A stretch of 64,000 nt of DNA from Bacillus mesophilus (GTDB lineage: Bacteria > Bacillota > Bacilli > Bacillales > SA4): NCBI RefSeq assembly GCF_011008845.1, contig NZ_JAAIWM010000004.1, forward strand, positions 339,610-403,609. Reading direction: 5' to 3'. How positions within the stretch are numbered: the stretch's first letter is position 1; every line of letters begins with the position of its first letter. Of this stretch, positions 11,869 through 20,772 are shown in pieces. Both the position numbers and the translations under genes were made by a program. The notes beneath the pieces were generated by a model. That model was not told where the DNA came from, did not search any database, and was given only the letters and a program-made list of their open reading frames with translations.

Positions 11869-11888
11869 AATAATGATTCTCATTATCA
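11869..11888 (-). promoter_or_regulatory. Fur-like box of the heme importer unit
   Basis: AATAATGATTCTCATTATC at 11869-11887 matches 16 of 19 positions of the classical Fur box. It lies about 35-50 nt upstream of the lipoprotein start. Confidence 0.75.
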
Positions 11889-11900
11889 TTAAGTCACTTT

Positions 11901-11923
11901 TAAAAAAGCATGATATTCATGCT
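11901..11923 (-). terminator. Terminator of the flavodoxin-propeller unit
   Basis: Minus-strand stem AGCATGA/TCATGCT followed by T6, just after the propeller gene and just before the heme importer promoter. Confidence 0.75.
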
Positions 11924-11948
11924 GACAAATCTAATTCAATCTTCTTTT

Positions 11949-12839
11949 CTATATCACATAATTATCCCTATAACTCTTTGTAACTTCTAGTGATTCATAA
12001 AGACCGGCTACAATATAGTCCTCTCTCTCATTCCAAATTCTCCACCCATGTCCTTTAATGTAGTTACAAGGTGTAATTTGCATATGCTCTACAGAAACTT
12101 GAGAAATGGTACTAATGCCAGCTTTATTTTGTGTAGAAGTTGAATAGATAATACCGTCACTTTCAGTTAAGTCTAAGAAACTCTGATTCTCATTTCCAAG
12201 ACACGTCTCCCAAAGGAGTTGATCAAACGAATGGGAAAGACTACAAATTTCTATTTTTCCTACATCACTTCGACAAGAGCCAGTTGCCACAATTAATTGA
12301 TGATCAAATGTAATCATTGAGGAAATCATTTGCTGCTTTTCTGTTTTGATCTGTTTCATACTCTGAGTTAGTAAATCAAAGCACCATACTCCCCCGTATT
12401 TTGGATGAATTTTCGTCCCAATTAAAAGCTTGTTCTTATACAGACAAATGGAACGGATAGAGGGAGCATTTAAAAATTGATAAGGATAATAGGTAGTCCA
12501 TGTTTCCCCTGAATTTGTGGAGAGGTATATAACCTTTTCACCATGTGTAATGACGAGACCTGATGAATGAGCAACAACACTCCATATAGTTGCCTTTGTT
12601 GGAAACTGTTTGATTACCCAATTTCCCCCTTCATCACTACTGCTTATAAATAGTCCATTATCACCTACACCATAAATATGTCCATTACTACAAGTTAGAT
12701 CACGAATTGTTCGTCCGGTATAATGTAATGAACGCTTCCAAGTACCTTCACTTTTGATAAACAAACCTTCCTTTGTTGCAAGAATGCTGTTACCTTGTTT
12801 AGATTTTGTCACTGCAGTTGCGCTCATTAGTTTTTCCAT
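11949..12839 (-). CDS. Cytoplasmic beta-propeller (BNR/sialidase-like repeat) protein of unknown function
   Basis: 296 residues, no signal peptide or membrane segment. Repeating blades with Asp-box-like motifs: SSSDEGGNWVIKQF and STNSGETWTTYYP, separated by short hydrophobic strands (GHIYGVGDNGLFIS, LVITHGEKVIYLS). This is the pattern of BNR/Ycf48-type propellers, which usually bind partners or substrates. It begins 4 nt after the flavodoxin stop, so it is co-transcribed under Fur control. GAGGTG lies 7 nt before ATG. Function unknown; an accessory or scaffold role in iron-limited redox metabolism is inference from context. Confidence 0.7.
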   Translation of the reverse strand: MEKLMSATAVTKSKQGNSILATKEGLFIKSEGTWKRSLHYTGRTIRDLTCSNGHIYGVGDNGLFISSSDEGGNWVIKQFPTKATIWSVVAHSSGLVITHGEKVIYLSTNSGETWTTYYPYQFLNAPSIRSICLYKNKLLIGTKIHPKYGGVWCFDLLTQSMKQIKTEKQQMISSMITFDHQLIVATGSCRSDVGKIEICSLSHSFDQLLWETCLGNENQSFLDLTESDGIIYSTSTQNKAGISTISQVSVEHMQITPCNYIKGHGWRIWNEREDYIVAGLYESLEVTKSYRDNYVI

Positions 12840-12843
12840 AAAC

Positions 12844-13293
12844 TTACACCTCTATTAGACTAGCAAAATTTACGGCAAAATCTACACATCTATCAATTTC
12901 TTCTTGTGAATCAGGTGTGAACTCGACTTTCAGCCCTTCCTGAATAATTTCGGCATTACACTCTTTTAATCTATTTTCAAATAATACGACTGCCTCACAA
13001 AATTTTGGATACACCGTATCACCTGAACCAAATACGGCTGCTTTTTTTCCCGTAAGATCCAACGTTAAGAGTTCTTCATAGAAATCTTCTGTTTCATAAG
13101 GTAGATCCCCATCTCCCCATGTATAAGACCCGATTAAGATGCCGTCATAATTGAGGACATCATTTACATCCATATGCTCAATTTCCAAAACATCAATTTC
13201 ATGTTCAAAAGGCTCTATACTCACCTTTAGTAAATCCGCGATTTCTTCCGTATTGCCTGACATGCTAGCATATGCAATTACAACCTTTGCCAT
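12844..13293 (-). CDS. Flavodoxin
   Basis: 149 residues, the usual short-chain flavodoxin size. FMN-phosphate loop YASMSGNTEEIADLL, W-containing isoalloxazine loop (GSYTWGDGDLPYE) and GSGDTVYPKF. Low-potential electron carrier that replaces ferredoxin when iron is short. First gene of a two-gene unit with the propeller protein; the promoter carries two near-perfect Fur boxes. Clearly related to the second flavodoxin 4.3 kb away but with an intact TGNT-type loop. Confidence 0.94.
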   Translation of the reverse strand: MAKVVIAYASMSGNTEEIADLLKVSIEPFEHEIDVLEIEHMDVNDVLNYDGILIGSYTWGDGDLPYETEDFYEELLTLDLTGKKAAVFGSGDTVYPKFCEAVVLFENRLKECNAEIIQEGLKVEFTPDSQEEIDRCVDFAVNFASLIEV

Positions 13294-13314
13294 AAATCAA
13301 CCTCCACTTAATAA

Positions 13315-13366
13315 TGATAATCATTCTCACAAGTAATAATATATCAATAATGATAATCATTTTCAA
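13315..13366 (-). promoter_or_regulatory. Fur-controlled promoter of the flavodoxin-propeller unit
   Basis: Minus-strand -35 TTGAAA (13361-13366), 17-bp spacer, -10 TATATT (13338-13343). One Fur box, TGATAATCATTTTCA at 13351-13365, overlaps the -35 and spacer. A second, TGATAATCATTCTCA at 13315-13329, lies just downstream of the expected start site. Each differs from TGATAATnATTATCA at one position. Confidence 0.88.
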
Positions 13367-13417
13367 CTAGATATTTATAAAAAATTTTTTTTCAATCTAA
13401 CAACATATTTTATAAAC

Positions 13418-13478
13418 AAAAAAAGGTTCCTCACCTACGTCGATTTACTTATCGGCTCAAGGTAAGTCACCTTTTAAA
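13418..13478 (-). terminator. Long imperfect hairpin after the nitroreductase gene
   Basis: AAAAGGT (13421-13427) pairs with ACCTTTT (13469-13475) around an imperfect stem; a T run follows on the minus strand. Confidence 0.6.
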
Positions 13479-13525
13479 ATTGGTATACATCTTCTATTTC
13501 TCAACCATTTATGTCCCGGTTTTGT

Positions 13526-14086
13526 CTACTTCTTCTTATAAACCGTTAACTTATCTTCAGCTGTTTTACGAGCTTTTGCTTCAGGTACTTTATCAAAATA
13601 GCCCATGTGTAAGAAACCGACAATTTTTTCACCAGGATTTACACCTAACAGGTGACGAACTTTAGGATCATAGATATGAGGATTCGTTTTCCATACCACT
13701 CCTAGTTCGCGTTCCCAAGCTAGCAGCTGGAAATTTTGAATTAGCGAGCTCACTGCTGCAAAGTTTTCTTCCCACTGTTTTTGCCTTGGGTCCTCCTCCA
13801 TAATTACAATCAGATAAGCTGTTGGCTGACTGAAGTAGTTTCTTCTATTCTCTTTCATATCTGCTGGAAAGGTTTCTACTAAATCTTGTACAAACGCTTC
13901 CTTTTCCTGTGCAGAAACAAATATAAAGCGCCAAGGTTCTCTTAATCCATGGTTGGGTGCCCATATGGCATCATTTAAAATCTCGAGCACAATCTCTTGT
14001 GAAACGTCCTGATCTGTATAACCGCTTTTAATTGAACGTCGTTCACGAATGATTGTTGCTAAATTTGATTTAGTTAATCCCATCAT
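13526..14086 (-). CDS. Nitroreductase-family FMN oxidoreductase
   Basis: 186 residues, nitroreductase fold: N-terminal IRERRSIKSGYTD (FMN phosphate contacts), DAIWAPNHGLREPWRFIFV, and C-terminal GFLHMGYFD. NAD(P)H-dependent reduction of nitro, quinone or flavin-type substrates; the true substrate is unknown. AAGGAG precedes the double ATG. Monocistronic, with a well-formed Fur-regulated promoter, so a role in iron acquisition (for example reductive iron release) is plausible but inferred. Confidence 0.88.
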   Translation of the reverse strand: MMGLTKSNLATIIRERRSIKSGYTDQDVSQEIVLEILNDAIWAPNHGLREPWRFIFVSAQEKEAFVQDLVETFPADMKENRRNYFSQPTAYLIVIMEEDPRQKQWEENFAAVSSLIQNFQLLAWERELGVVWKTNPHIYDPKVRHLLGVNPGEKIVGFLHMGYFDKVPEAKARKTAEDKLTVYKKK

Positions 14087-14218
14087 CTACTTCTCCTTTA
14101 TTATTAAACTAAAACGAGTTTGTTCTAAAGTTTTATCTTATGTAAGTTGTTTCTTTGGTCTTTCAAAAGTAGTTCATTGATACTAAAAGCATTGGATGTA
14201 TAATTTATAATTTATAAT

Positions 14219-14278
14219 TGATAACAATTATCAATAAAACCCTATTCAAATATTACCGACAATGATTATCAATGTCAA
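14219..14278 (-). promoter_or_regulatory. Fur-controlled promoter of the nitroreductase gene
   Basis: Minus-strand -35 TTGACA (14273-14278), 17-bp spacer, -10 TAATAT (14250-14255). A Fur-like 19-mer at 14258-14276 (15/19) fills the spacer; TGATAACAATTATCA at 14219-14233 (13 of 14) lies downstream of the start site. The layout is the same as at the flavodoxin promoter. Confidence 0.82.
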
Positions 14279-14404
14279 TATTTGTTTGCTTTTTTATATA
14301 CAGTTGTAGTTTCTCCAACAGTTACAATAACCAAAAAAACGTTACTTTTAATAAACAAATTTAAAATCATATGTATTTCACGTTAAAATAACGAACATTA
14401 ATTG

Positions 14405-14433
14405 TTTACTTATTAAAAAAGTTCGTATATAAT
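14405..14433 (+). promoter_or_regulatory. guaC promoter
   Basis: -35 TTTACT (14405-14410), 17-bp spacer, -10 TATAAT (14428-14433). This puts the transcript start near 14440, ahead of the riboswitch. Confidence 0.75.
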
Positions 14434-14465
14434 CAGTTTTGGAGTTACACATATCATAAGAAAAA

Positions 14466-14571
14466 CATTCGTATATTCTTAGTATCATGGTCTAAGAGTT
14501 TCTACTAGGAGCCGATAATTCCTAACTACGAATGGGTAGGCTTTACTATACCCATTTTTAGTTAGGTTTTT
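14466..14571 (+). promoter_or_regulatory. Guanine-class purine riboswitch, predicted ON switch
   Basis: Aptamer 14466-14534: P1 CATTCG/CGAATG, P2 CTTAG/CTAAG with loop TATCATGGT, conserved J2/3 TTTCTACT, P3 TAGGA/TCCTA and J3/1 AACTA. The specificity base (position 74 in the B. subtilis xpt numbering) is C at 14526, the guanine type. The terminator 14521-14571 uses CCTAACTA (14521-14528) with TAGTTAGG (14559-14566) and AATGGGTA (14531-14538) with TACCCATT (14549-14556), then T5. Its 5' arm consumes P3, J3/1 and P1, so aptamer and terminator are mutually exclusive and ligand should permit read-through into guaC. Confidence 0.9.
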
Positions 14572-14659
14572 CTATTCTATTTAATTAGGTGGTATGTTGA
14601 GAAATCGCATATTACGAGTTATTACTTACTACTTAAATTCTTACTTAGGAGTGTAGATC

Positions 14660-15643
14660 ATGGAAAATGTATTTGATTATGAAGATATTCAGTTAATCCC
14701 CGCGAAATGTGTTGTAACAAGTCGTTCTGAGTGTGACACCACAGTAACACTAGGAGGGCGTCAATTTAAACTTCCTGTAGTACCCGCTAATATGCAAACT
14801 ATTATTGATGAAAAAATAGCCTACTATCTTGCTGAGAATAATTATTTTTATATTATGCATCGATTTGAACCAGAAAAGCGGATTTCATTTGTGAGAGATA
14901 TTCAGTCTAAAGGGTTCTTTGCATCGATAAGTGTTGGTGTGAAAGAAGACGAATATCAATTTATTGAAGAGCTTACTAAAGAACAACTTACGCCTGAATA
15001 TATTACAATTGACATTGCTCATGGACATTCAAATGCAGTCATACAAATGATTCAACATATAAAAAAGCATCTACCTGGAAGCTTTGTCATTGCAGGTAAT
15101 GTAGGAACACCTGAAGCAGTTAGAGAACTTGAAAATGCTGGTGCTGATGCGACAAAAGTAGGAATTGGTCCAGGTAAAGTATGTATCACTAAAATTAAAA
15201 CTGGGTTTGGCACTGGTGGCTGGCAACTAGCAGCACTTCGCTGGTGTTCAAGAGCGGCAAGTAAACCGATTATTGCTGACGGTGGAATACGTACACACGG
15301 TGACATAGCTAAGTCTATTCGTTTCGGTGCAACAATGGTCATGATTGGATCCCTTTTTGCGGGACATGAAGAGTCTCCAGGTGAAACCGTTGAGAAGGAT
15401 GGTAAGTTTTATAAAGAATATTTTGGTTCAGCTTCTGAATTCCAAAAAGGCGAAAAGAAGAATGTCGAAGGAAAAAAGATGTTCGTTGAACACAAAGGTT
15501 CCCTTCAAGACACTTTAACTGAAATGGAACAAGATCTTCAGTCCTCTATTTCTTATGCTGGGGGAACCACGGTAGATGCGATTCGCCACGTTGATTATGT
15601 AATTGTAAAAAATTCGATTTTCAATGGTGATAAAGTGTTTTAA
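14660..15643 (+). CDS. guaC: GMP reductase
   Basis: Converts GMP to IMP with NADPH, returning guanine nucleotides to the central purine pool. 327 residues, the GuaC length; it lacks the CBS domains of IMP dehydrogenase. A single IMPDH/GMPR TIM barrel: N-terminal [31 protein letters not shown], and the catalytic loop [17 protein letters not shown] with the active Cys. [19 protein letters not shown] binds phosphate. RBS AGGAG precedes ATG. Monocistronic behind a guanine-class riboswitch, with a terminator after the stop. Induction by guanine makes metabolic sense. Confidence 0.95.
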   Translation: MENVFDYEDIQLIPAKCVVTSRSECDTTVTLGGRQFKLPVVPANMQTIIDEKIAYYLAENNYFYIMHRFEPEKRISFVRDIQSKGFFASISVGVKEDEYQFIEELTKEQLTPEYITIDIAHGHSNAVIQMIQHIKKHLPGSFVIAGNVGTPEAVRELENAGADATKVGIGPGKVCITKIKTGFGTGGWQLAALRWCSRAASKPIIADGGIRTHGDIAKSIRFGATMVMIGSLFAGHEESPGETVEKDGKFYKEYFGSASEFQKGEKKNVEGKKMFVEHKGSLQDTLTEMEQDLQSSISYAGGTTVDAIRHVDYVIVKNSIFNGDKVF

Positions 15644-15660
15644 TTAGATTTATTCAAGAC

Positions 15661-15697
15661 AAAAACCAGCTTCCACATGATTGGGAAGCTGGTTTTT
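15661..15697 (+). terminator. guaC terminator
   Basis: 14-bp perfect stem AAAAACCAGCTTCC (15661-15674) with 15684-15697, ending in T5. Confidence 0.9.
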
Positions 15698-15785
15698 AAT
15701 TAACACACCATAAAAAGAATTTTTTCAATGGAAGATGCCTCTGTACTTCTGACTCCAACTTTAGAAACTTACATGTACTATCTAT

Positions 15786-16373
15786 TTAAATAGCAAACAC
15801 ATGATTACCGATTTTTTTGATGATTTTTCGTTCACGTATCCAATGATCAGATGCTGTTTCAGGGTTATAAAAATACAGTGCCTCTAATTCGTGTTTTTCT
15901 TCAATTAAGGCTTCTTCAACTGCTTGAACTGATTCTTGGTCAGCGGGTTGTTGAATGGAATTATTTTGAACAGGTTCAAACTGATTCTCTTCATATATAA
16001 CTTCCTTAATTGAGTCTGGGAACTTCTCGTCTTCTACTCGATTTAATACCACTTCTGCTACTGCTACTTTTCCTGAGTATGGTTCGCCTTTTGCCTCGGC
16101 TGTAACAAGGCGTGCAAGTAATTTCTTTTCATCCTCTGAAACTAATACTTTATGATTTTTCATTTCTTCCTCATTAAGATGTTTATTAGAAAGCTCCTCT
16201 GTTAGAAACTGATAGGTTGGCATTTTTTGGCCAGCTAGATCTTGTTCATATAGCTTCTTCAATGTCAGTTTGGTTTGTTGTTCTTGTGATGATTGATTAA
16301 TCATAGTCGCGGATGAAACGATTAAACTAATAGCCAATATTAAAATCGTTAAGAATCGAATGGATGTATTCAT
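15786..16373 (-). CDS. SleB/CwlJ-type cell-wall hydrolase
   Basis: 195 residues. An N-terminal hydrophobic segment ([17 protein letters not shown]) acts as signal peptide or anchor. The Hydrolase_2 domain runs from ~98 to the end: [20 protein letters not shown] with the catalytic Glu, [18 protein letters not shown], then [12 protein letters not shown]. There is no peptidoglycan-binding repeat, so it resembles YkvT or CwlJ rather than full SleB. Family members are lytic enzymes for spore cortex or cell wall. RBS AGGAGG precedes ATG. It is divergent from mreBH. Confidence 0.88.
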   Translation of the reverse strand: MNTSIRFLTILILAISLIVSSATMINQSSQEQQTKLTLKKLYEQDLAGQKMPTYQFLTEELSNKHLNEEEMKNHKVLVSEDEKKLLARLVTAEAKGEPYSGKVAVAEVVLNRVEDEKFPDSIKEVIYEENQFEPVQNNSIQQPADQESVQAVEEALIEEKHELEALYFYNPETASDHWIRERKIIKKIGNHVFAI

Positions 16374-16575
16374 CTCGTTACCTCCTGTTTTGTTTTTTGG
16401 GAACAGGCCTATAACTAGGGTAACATACTCACCGATTAATTCCTTAGTAGATGATTGGTCGTATTATGACAGGCATATGACAAAGATGACGTTCCCTTAT
16501 CAAAACAATAACAACCCTCAAAAACCAACATAATTCTACAAATTATATAGCAAGAAAAAGAAATGAGGTATGGTT

Positions 16576-17583
16576 ATGTTTTCTACAGCTGAAATTGGAA
16601 TTGATTTAGGAACTGCAAATATATTGGTCTATAGTAAGGGGAAGGGTGTTGTACTTAATGAACCTTCAGTTGTTGCTATTGATACGAATACAAATAAAGT
16701 AGTAGCTCTTGGCCATGAGGCAAAACGAATGATTGGTCGAACACCAGATAACATTGAGACAATAAGACCTTTAAAGGATGGAGTAATCGCAGATTATGAT
16801 ATTACAACTTCCATGCTAAGAACCATCATGAAAATGACGTCAAAGAAGCTTGGAATGTCATTACGTAAACCAAATGTGGTTATTTGTGCTCCTTCAGGTG
16901 CTACATCTGTTGAAAAAAGAGCCATTGAGGATGCTGTTAAAAGCTCGGGGGCAAATCAAGTTTTCTTGATAGAAGAACCAGTTGCGGCAGCAATCGGGGC
17001 AGACTTGCCAGTAGATGAACCTATCGCAAATGTTGTAGTGGACATAGGTGGTGGTACAACTGAGGTTGCAATTATCTCTTTCGGAGGAATTGTCTCATGC
17101 CAATCCATCCGTGTTGGCGGAGATCAATTTGATGATGATATTGTTCAATTTGTTCGTAAAAAGTACAATCTACTAATTGGTGAGCGTACTGCTGAGGAAA
17201 TGAAAATCGAGATTGGGTATGCCTTAGTTAAGCATGAAGAAGTCAAAATAAATATTCGTGGACGTGATTTAGTCACCGGATTACCTAAGACGATTTCTGT
17301 TTCATCCTATGAAATGCAGGAAGCAATGCAGGATTCATTACTACAAATTCTAGAAGCCATTCGGGCAACACTTGAAGCCTGTCCCCCTGAACTAATTGGG
17401 GATGTTGTTGATCGTGGTGTCTTATTAACTGGTGGTGGTGCGCTAATGAATGGCCTTCAAGATTGGTTAAGAGAAGAAATCGTCGTCCCTGTTCATATTG
17501 CACCAAACCCCCTAGAATCTGTTGCAATAGGAACCGGAAAATCGTTATCCATCATTAACAAGCTTTTACAAGCAGCAAGATAA
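16576..17583 (+). CDS. mreBH: Rod-shape actin homologue MreBH
   Basis: 335 residues from ATG 16576, which follows GAGGT by 6 nt; the upstream in-frame ATG at 16570 is too close to that site. Actin-like ATPase with phosphate-1 [18 protein letters not shown], phosphate-2 [19 protein letters not shown] and adenosine motif [12 protein letters not shown]. Length and wording match B. subtilis MreBH, the paralogue that directs lateral cell-wall synthesis and the hydrolase LytE, rather than MreB or Mbl. Monocistronic, with no mreCD partner, as expected for mreBH. Confidence 0.93.
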   Translation: MFSTAEIGIDLGTANILVYSKGKGVVLNEPSVVAIDTNTNKVVALGHEAKRMIGRTPDNIETIRPLKDGVIADYDITTSMLRTIMKMTSKKLGMSLRKPNVVICAPSGATSVEKRAIEDAVKSSGANQVFLIEEPVAAAIGADLPVDEPIANVVVDIGGGTTEVAIISFGGIVSCQSIRVGGDQFDDDIVQFVRKKYNLLIGERTAEEMKIEIGYALVKHEEVKINIRGRDLVTGLPKTISVSSYEMQEAMQDSLLQILEAIRATLEACPPELIGDVVDRGVLLTGGGALMNGLQDWLREEIVVPVHIAPNPLESVAIGTGKSLSIINKLLQAAR

Positions 17584-17598
17584 TCAGGAGAATAACAT

Positions 17599-17647
17599 AA
17601 AAAGCTGTTTATGTCAGGGGCTATTACCATGACATAAACAGCTTTTT
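17599..17647 (+). terminator. mreBH terminator
   Basis: 18-bp perfect stem starting AAAAAGCTGTTTATGTCA, then a T run. Confidence 0.9.
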
Positions 17648-17741
17648 TTATTTTCTATACCATTAATTAACAGCCCTGTTAAACCTTGTTCTTTAAAAGA
17701 ATCAAAATAAAGTACAATTTGTATAGGACATAGTATTTTTA

Positions 17742-18464
17742 TTAATTTTGCAATAGTTGAGATGATATCTTTTGCTCTACTACCTCTGCTAGCTCATTTA
17801 TATTCCATTCGTTATAATCCTCACTGAATATAGGTGGATGAATAATGATATTAACATCACCAGGTTGAAAACGGGATCCCTTTTCTTCAAATAATCGATA
17901 AGATCCCTCAATTGTGATGGGTACGATTGGAACCCCTGATTTTGTCGCAAGTCTAAAGCTCCCAGACTTAAAAGGGGCAACAGGGCCGCCTTTACTTCTA
18001 GTACCTTCTGGAAAAATAACCATTGAGTGACCTTTTTTTAGTAGCTCAGCTCCTTCTTTCATTGCTCTTACAGATTGCCTTGCGTCTTTTCGATCCATAA
18101 AGATACACGGAAGCACTTCCATCCAATCTGAAATGATCGGTAATTTCTTCACTTCAATCTTAGAGATGAATCCGATTGGTTTCTTAATGTATCCAATTAA
18201 CAGAGGAATATCAAAGTTGCCTTGATGATTTGAAACAAACAGAACAGGTCCATCTGGAATAAGATCTTCACCCGTTACTGAAATGCTTGCCCCTGTTGTT
18301 TTCACAACACCCATTGCCCATCTTTTAGGTACGTCATGAACAAGTTCGTCCCTTTCTTGGATAGATAAGTTCTCAAAAGTACTTCGCTTCCACTTTAGTA
18401 AGGTAGGAATTGAATAAATTAAATACAGCCACATATAACCAAAACCATAAATTGTTCGTAACAT
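17742..18464 (-). CDS. plsC: 1-acyl-sn-glycerol-3-phosphate acyltransferase
   Basis: 240 residues from ATG 18464, chosen because GGAG lies 8 nt upstream; the longer frame to 18482 lacks an RBS. Adds the second acyl chain to lysophosphatidate in phospholipid synthesis at the inner membrane face. Acyltransferase block I NHQGNFD (H-x4-D), block II MDRKDARQSV, block III FPEGTRSKGG and block IV VPIVPITIEGSYRL are all present. The N-terminus is hydrophobic. Single gene. Confidence 0.9.
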   Translation of the reverse strand: MLRTIYGFGYMWLYLIYSIPTLLKWKRSTFENLSIQERDELVHDVPKRWAMGVVKTTGASISVTGEDLIPDGPVLFVSNHQGNFDIPLLIGYIKKPIGFISKIEVKKLPIISDWMEVLPCIFMDRKDARQSVRAMKEGAELLKKGHSMVIFPEGTRSKGGPVAPFKSGSFRLATKSGVPIVPITIEGSYRLFEEKGSRFQPGDVNIIIHPPIFSEDYNEWNINELAEVVEQKISSQLLQN

Positions 18465-18593
18465 AGTTTGTTCTCCATTCATATACGAGAAAGTAACTCT
18501 ACTTTATCTCGTTAAAAATCATTTATATATTTATCTTTTTATATACTGCCTTATAGCAGGGCTATTTGTCTATAATTACTTTTACTGATAGAG

Positions 18594-18640
18594 AAAAAAC
18601 TGCAGATCAAGATCAAATATCTTGTTCTGCAGTTCTTTTT
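18594..18640 (-). terminator. Terminator of the ABC-2 exporter unit
   Basis: 16-bp stem (one mismatch) AACTGCAGATCAAGAT with 18619-18634; T6 follows on the minus strand. Confidence 0.85.
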
Positions 18641-18689
18641 GTTAGTATTTGATAGTAAAACAATATCAATATTGATCGGCGAGTTCCCT

Positions 18690-19790
18690 TTATTCCCATC
18701 TAAAAGTGCGACTCGCAATCATGAAAGCAACAATTGCCCATCCAGACAGGATTAATCCTTCAACCCAAAGCCCTGTAAGAGGTGTCCCCACATTCATTGT
18801 TTCACGGAGAGCCGTGCTTAAATGAGCGATTGGGAGAATTTTTACGATTGGTTGAAGAAACTCTGGCATGTTGCTGATCGGAAAAAAGACGCCACCGAGG
18901 AATAGCATCGGAAACGTAGCAAAGCCTGCAATGGGTCCTGCACTCTCAGGATTTTTAGCAATACCTGCGATGATAAAACCAAGTGCCATGAAAGCAAGGG
19001 TCCCTAGAATGACGAATCCTATTAGCACTAGCCATGAACCACTAACATTCACCCCGAAAATTAAGTTTGCCACTAATAAAACAAGTAAAGCTTGAAAGCC
19101 ATTTAAGAAGAGTCTAGCCGTAATTTGAGCTGCTATAAATGTAGATGCCTTCAATCTAGTGCCTTGCATTCTTCTTAAAATACCACGCTCACGCCAAGCA
19201 GAAATCTGGCCCGCAACACCATTCATATTATTACTCATAATCATCATGGCGACAATTCCTGGTACTAAAAAGTCAATGTACCCAATATCAAGAGCACGAA
19301 TGCCTTTTGACTCAATTTCAACGATAGGCATATAATTTGTAGCTTCCTTGCTCCATTCATCGATCGTAGCATTCACAACGGTGAGTCCTAGCTGTGAAGC
19401 GGACATATTTGTCTCATTATAGTATACAGGTAAAGAATAAGTTGGATCATTTTCTGCTCTGTTCAAAACAGATTCTCCATAGCCTATTGGGAACTCCATC
19501 ACAATTTGCACATCGCCTTTTTCTAGAGAGTCAAGAGCTGAAGTTAAATCATCAGATTCATTCACGTCCATTGCTTCATTTTCTTTCAAAAGAGTAATGA
19601 GTTCTTCCGAAGCAGTTGTATCATCATGGTCAACAATCGTAAGTGAGATTGAGATACCGCCACCCTTACCAACAAAAGATCCTAATGCAATCATTAGAAT
19701 AAGTGGAAAAAGCAGGGTAAAAAAGAGCACTTGTCGATTACGTGAAAAGATTCGGAGCTGCGCTAGTGTTAATTGCCAGTATGCTTTCAT
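18690..19790 (-). CDS. ABC-2 type exporter permease
   Basis: 366 residues: one N-terminal helix (VLFFTLLFPLILMIALGSF), a large extracytoplasmic domain of ~150 residues, then five helices in the C-terminal half ending near the MIASRTFRWE tail. This is the classic ABC2_membrane_3 layout (YhgE/Pip-free). ATG overlaps the ATPase stop (ATGA). With the ATPase it forms a drug, lipid or peptide exporter; the substrate cannot be read from sequence. Confidence 0.88.
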   Translation of the reverse strand: MKAYWQLTLAQLRIFSRNRQVLFFTLLFPLILMIALGSFVGKGGGISISLTIVDHDDTTASEELITLLKENEAMDVNESDDLTSALDSLEKGDVQIVMEFPIGYGESVLNRAENDPTYSLPVYYNETNMSASQLGLTVVNATIDEWSKEATNYMPIVEIESKGIRALDIGYIDFLVPGIVAMMIMSNNMNGVAGQISAWRERGILRRMQGTRLKASTFIAAQITARLFLNGFQALLVLLVANLIFGVNVSGSWLVLIGFVILGTLAFMALGFIIAGIAKNPESAGPIAGFATFPMLFLGGVFFPISNMPEFLQPIVKILPIAHLSTALRETMNVGTPLTGLWVEGLILSGWAIVAFMIASRTFRWE

Positions 19791-20707
19791 TCTCGTAAGC
19801 TCCTTCCTGTCATGTGAATAAAGACATCCTCTAATGTTGCTGTTCTTGTTTGCAAATCTTGTAGATTGATGTTTTGGTTTGATGCTTGTTGAATCAAGTC
19901 AGTTAACGTTAACTGAATAGAATCTGTGTATAATACATATCGTTCGTTTCGATTGCTCACTTGCTTTACACCCTGTAATGAATGTAAGAAAGAAGCATCT
20001 TCATTATGTAAAAGTGAAAACTCAACCGCACTATCTGATTGAAGGTTTCTCACTAACGTCGTAGGTGTATCTAATGCAATAAGCTGACCTTGATCCATAA
20101 TGGCAATCCGATCACAAAGCACATGTGCTTCATCCATATAATGTGTGGAAAGAACTACTGTTTTCCCTCTAGATTTCAGTTTTTCAATGATGTCCCATAA
20201 TGTCCTCCGTGCTTGAGGATCTAAACCTGTTGTTGGTTCGTCAAGAAACACAATTTTAGGGTCATGAATAATTGCCAGCGCAATGGCTAATCTCTGTTTC
20301 TGACCACCAGAAAGGTATTTAATTCTGTCTTTCTTCTTTTCAGTTAACAACACTTCTTCTATTAATTCTGATATTGATACATGACTTGGATAAAAGCTAG
20401 CATACATCTCCATAATTTCCTGAACTGTCAATAACTCAAACAGTGAAGTGGACTGGAGCTGAACACCTATTACTTCCTTTACTTTTCCAATTTGCTTACG
20501 AATATCAAAGCCAGCTAGTCTTGCTGTTCCTCCATCAGGTTTCCGAAGTCCAACAAGCATTTCAATCGTTGTAGTTTTCCCTGCACCGTTAGGCCCCAGT
20601 AGCCCAAACACCTCTCCTGCTTTAACTGTGAATTTCACATTATTAACAGCGGTGTGTTTTTCATATCTTTTTACTAATCCATCAACTTCAATCATATCTA
20701 TCGTCAT
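19787..20707 (-). CDS. ABC exporter ATPase (DrrA/CcmA-like)
   Basis: 306 residues. Walker A GPNGAGKTT at ~38-46, signature YLSGGQKQRLAIAL, Walker B IVFLDEPTTGLDP and H-loop STHYMDEA, then a ~80-residue C-terminal extension ending THMTGRSLRE as in the DrrA group. Partner of the overlapping permease gene. AAAGGTG about 9 nt upstream supports the first ATG. Usually exports hydrophobic compounds or antibiotics. Confidence 0.92.
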   Translation of the reverse strand: MTIDMIEVDGLVKRYEKHTAVNNVKFTVKAGEVFGLLGPNGAGKTTTIEMLVGLRKPDGGTARLAGFDIRKQIGKVKEVIGVQLQSTSLFELLTVQEIMEMYASFYPSHVSISELIEEVLLTEKKKDRIKYLSGGQKQRLAIALAIIHDPKIVFLDEPTTGLDPQARRTLWDIIEKLKSRGKTVVLSTHYMDEAHVLCDRIAIMDQGQLIALDTPTTLVRNLQSDSAVEFSLLHNEDASFLHSLQGVKQVSNRNERYVLYTDSIQLTLTDLIQQASNQNINLQDLQTRTATLEDVFIHMTGRSLRE

Positions 20708-20734
20708 CCTTGCTCACACCTTTCAATGCTAAAG

Positions 20735-20763
20735 AAAAACCTCTACACATTGAGTAGAGGTCA
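20735..20763 (-). terminator. Terminator of the DUF6526 gene
   Basis: Stem ACCTCTAC/GTAGAGGT with minus-strand T5, between the DUF6526 gene and the ABC exporter unit. Confidence 0.8.
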
Positions 20764-20772
20764 TTATCTGTA

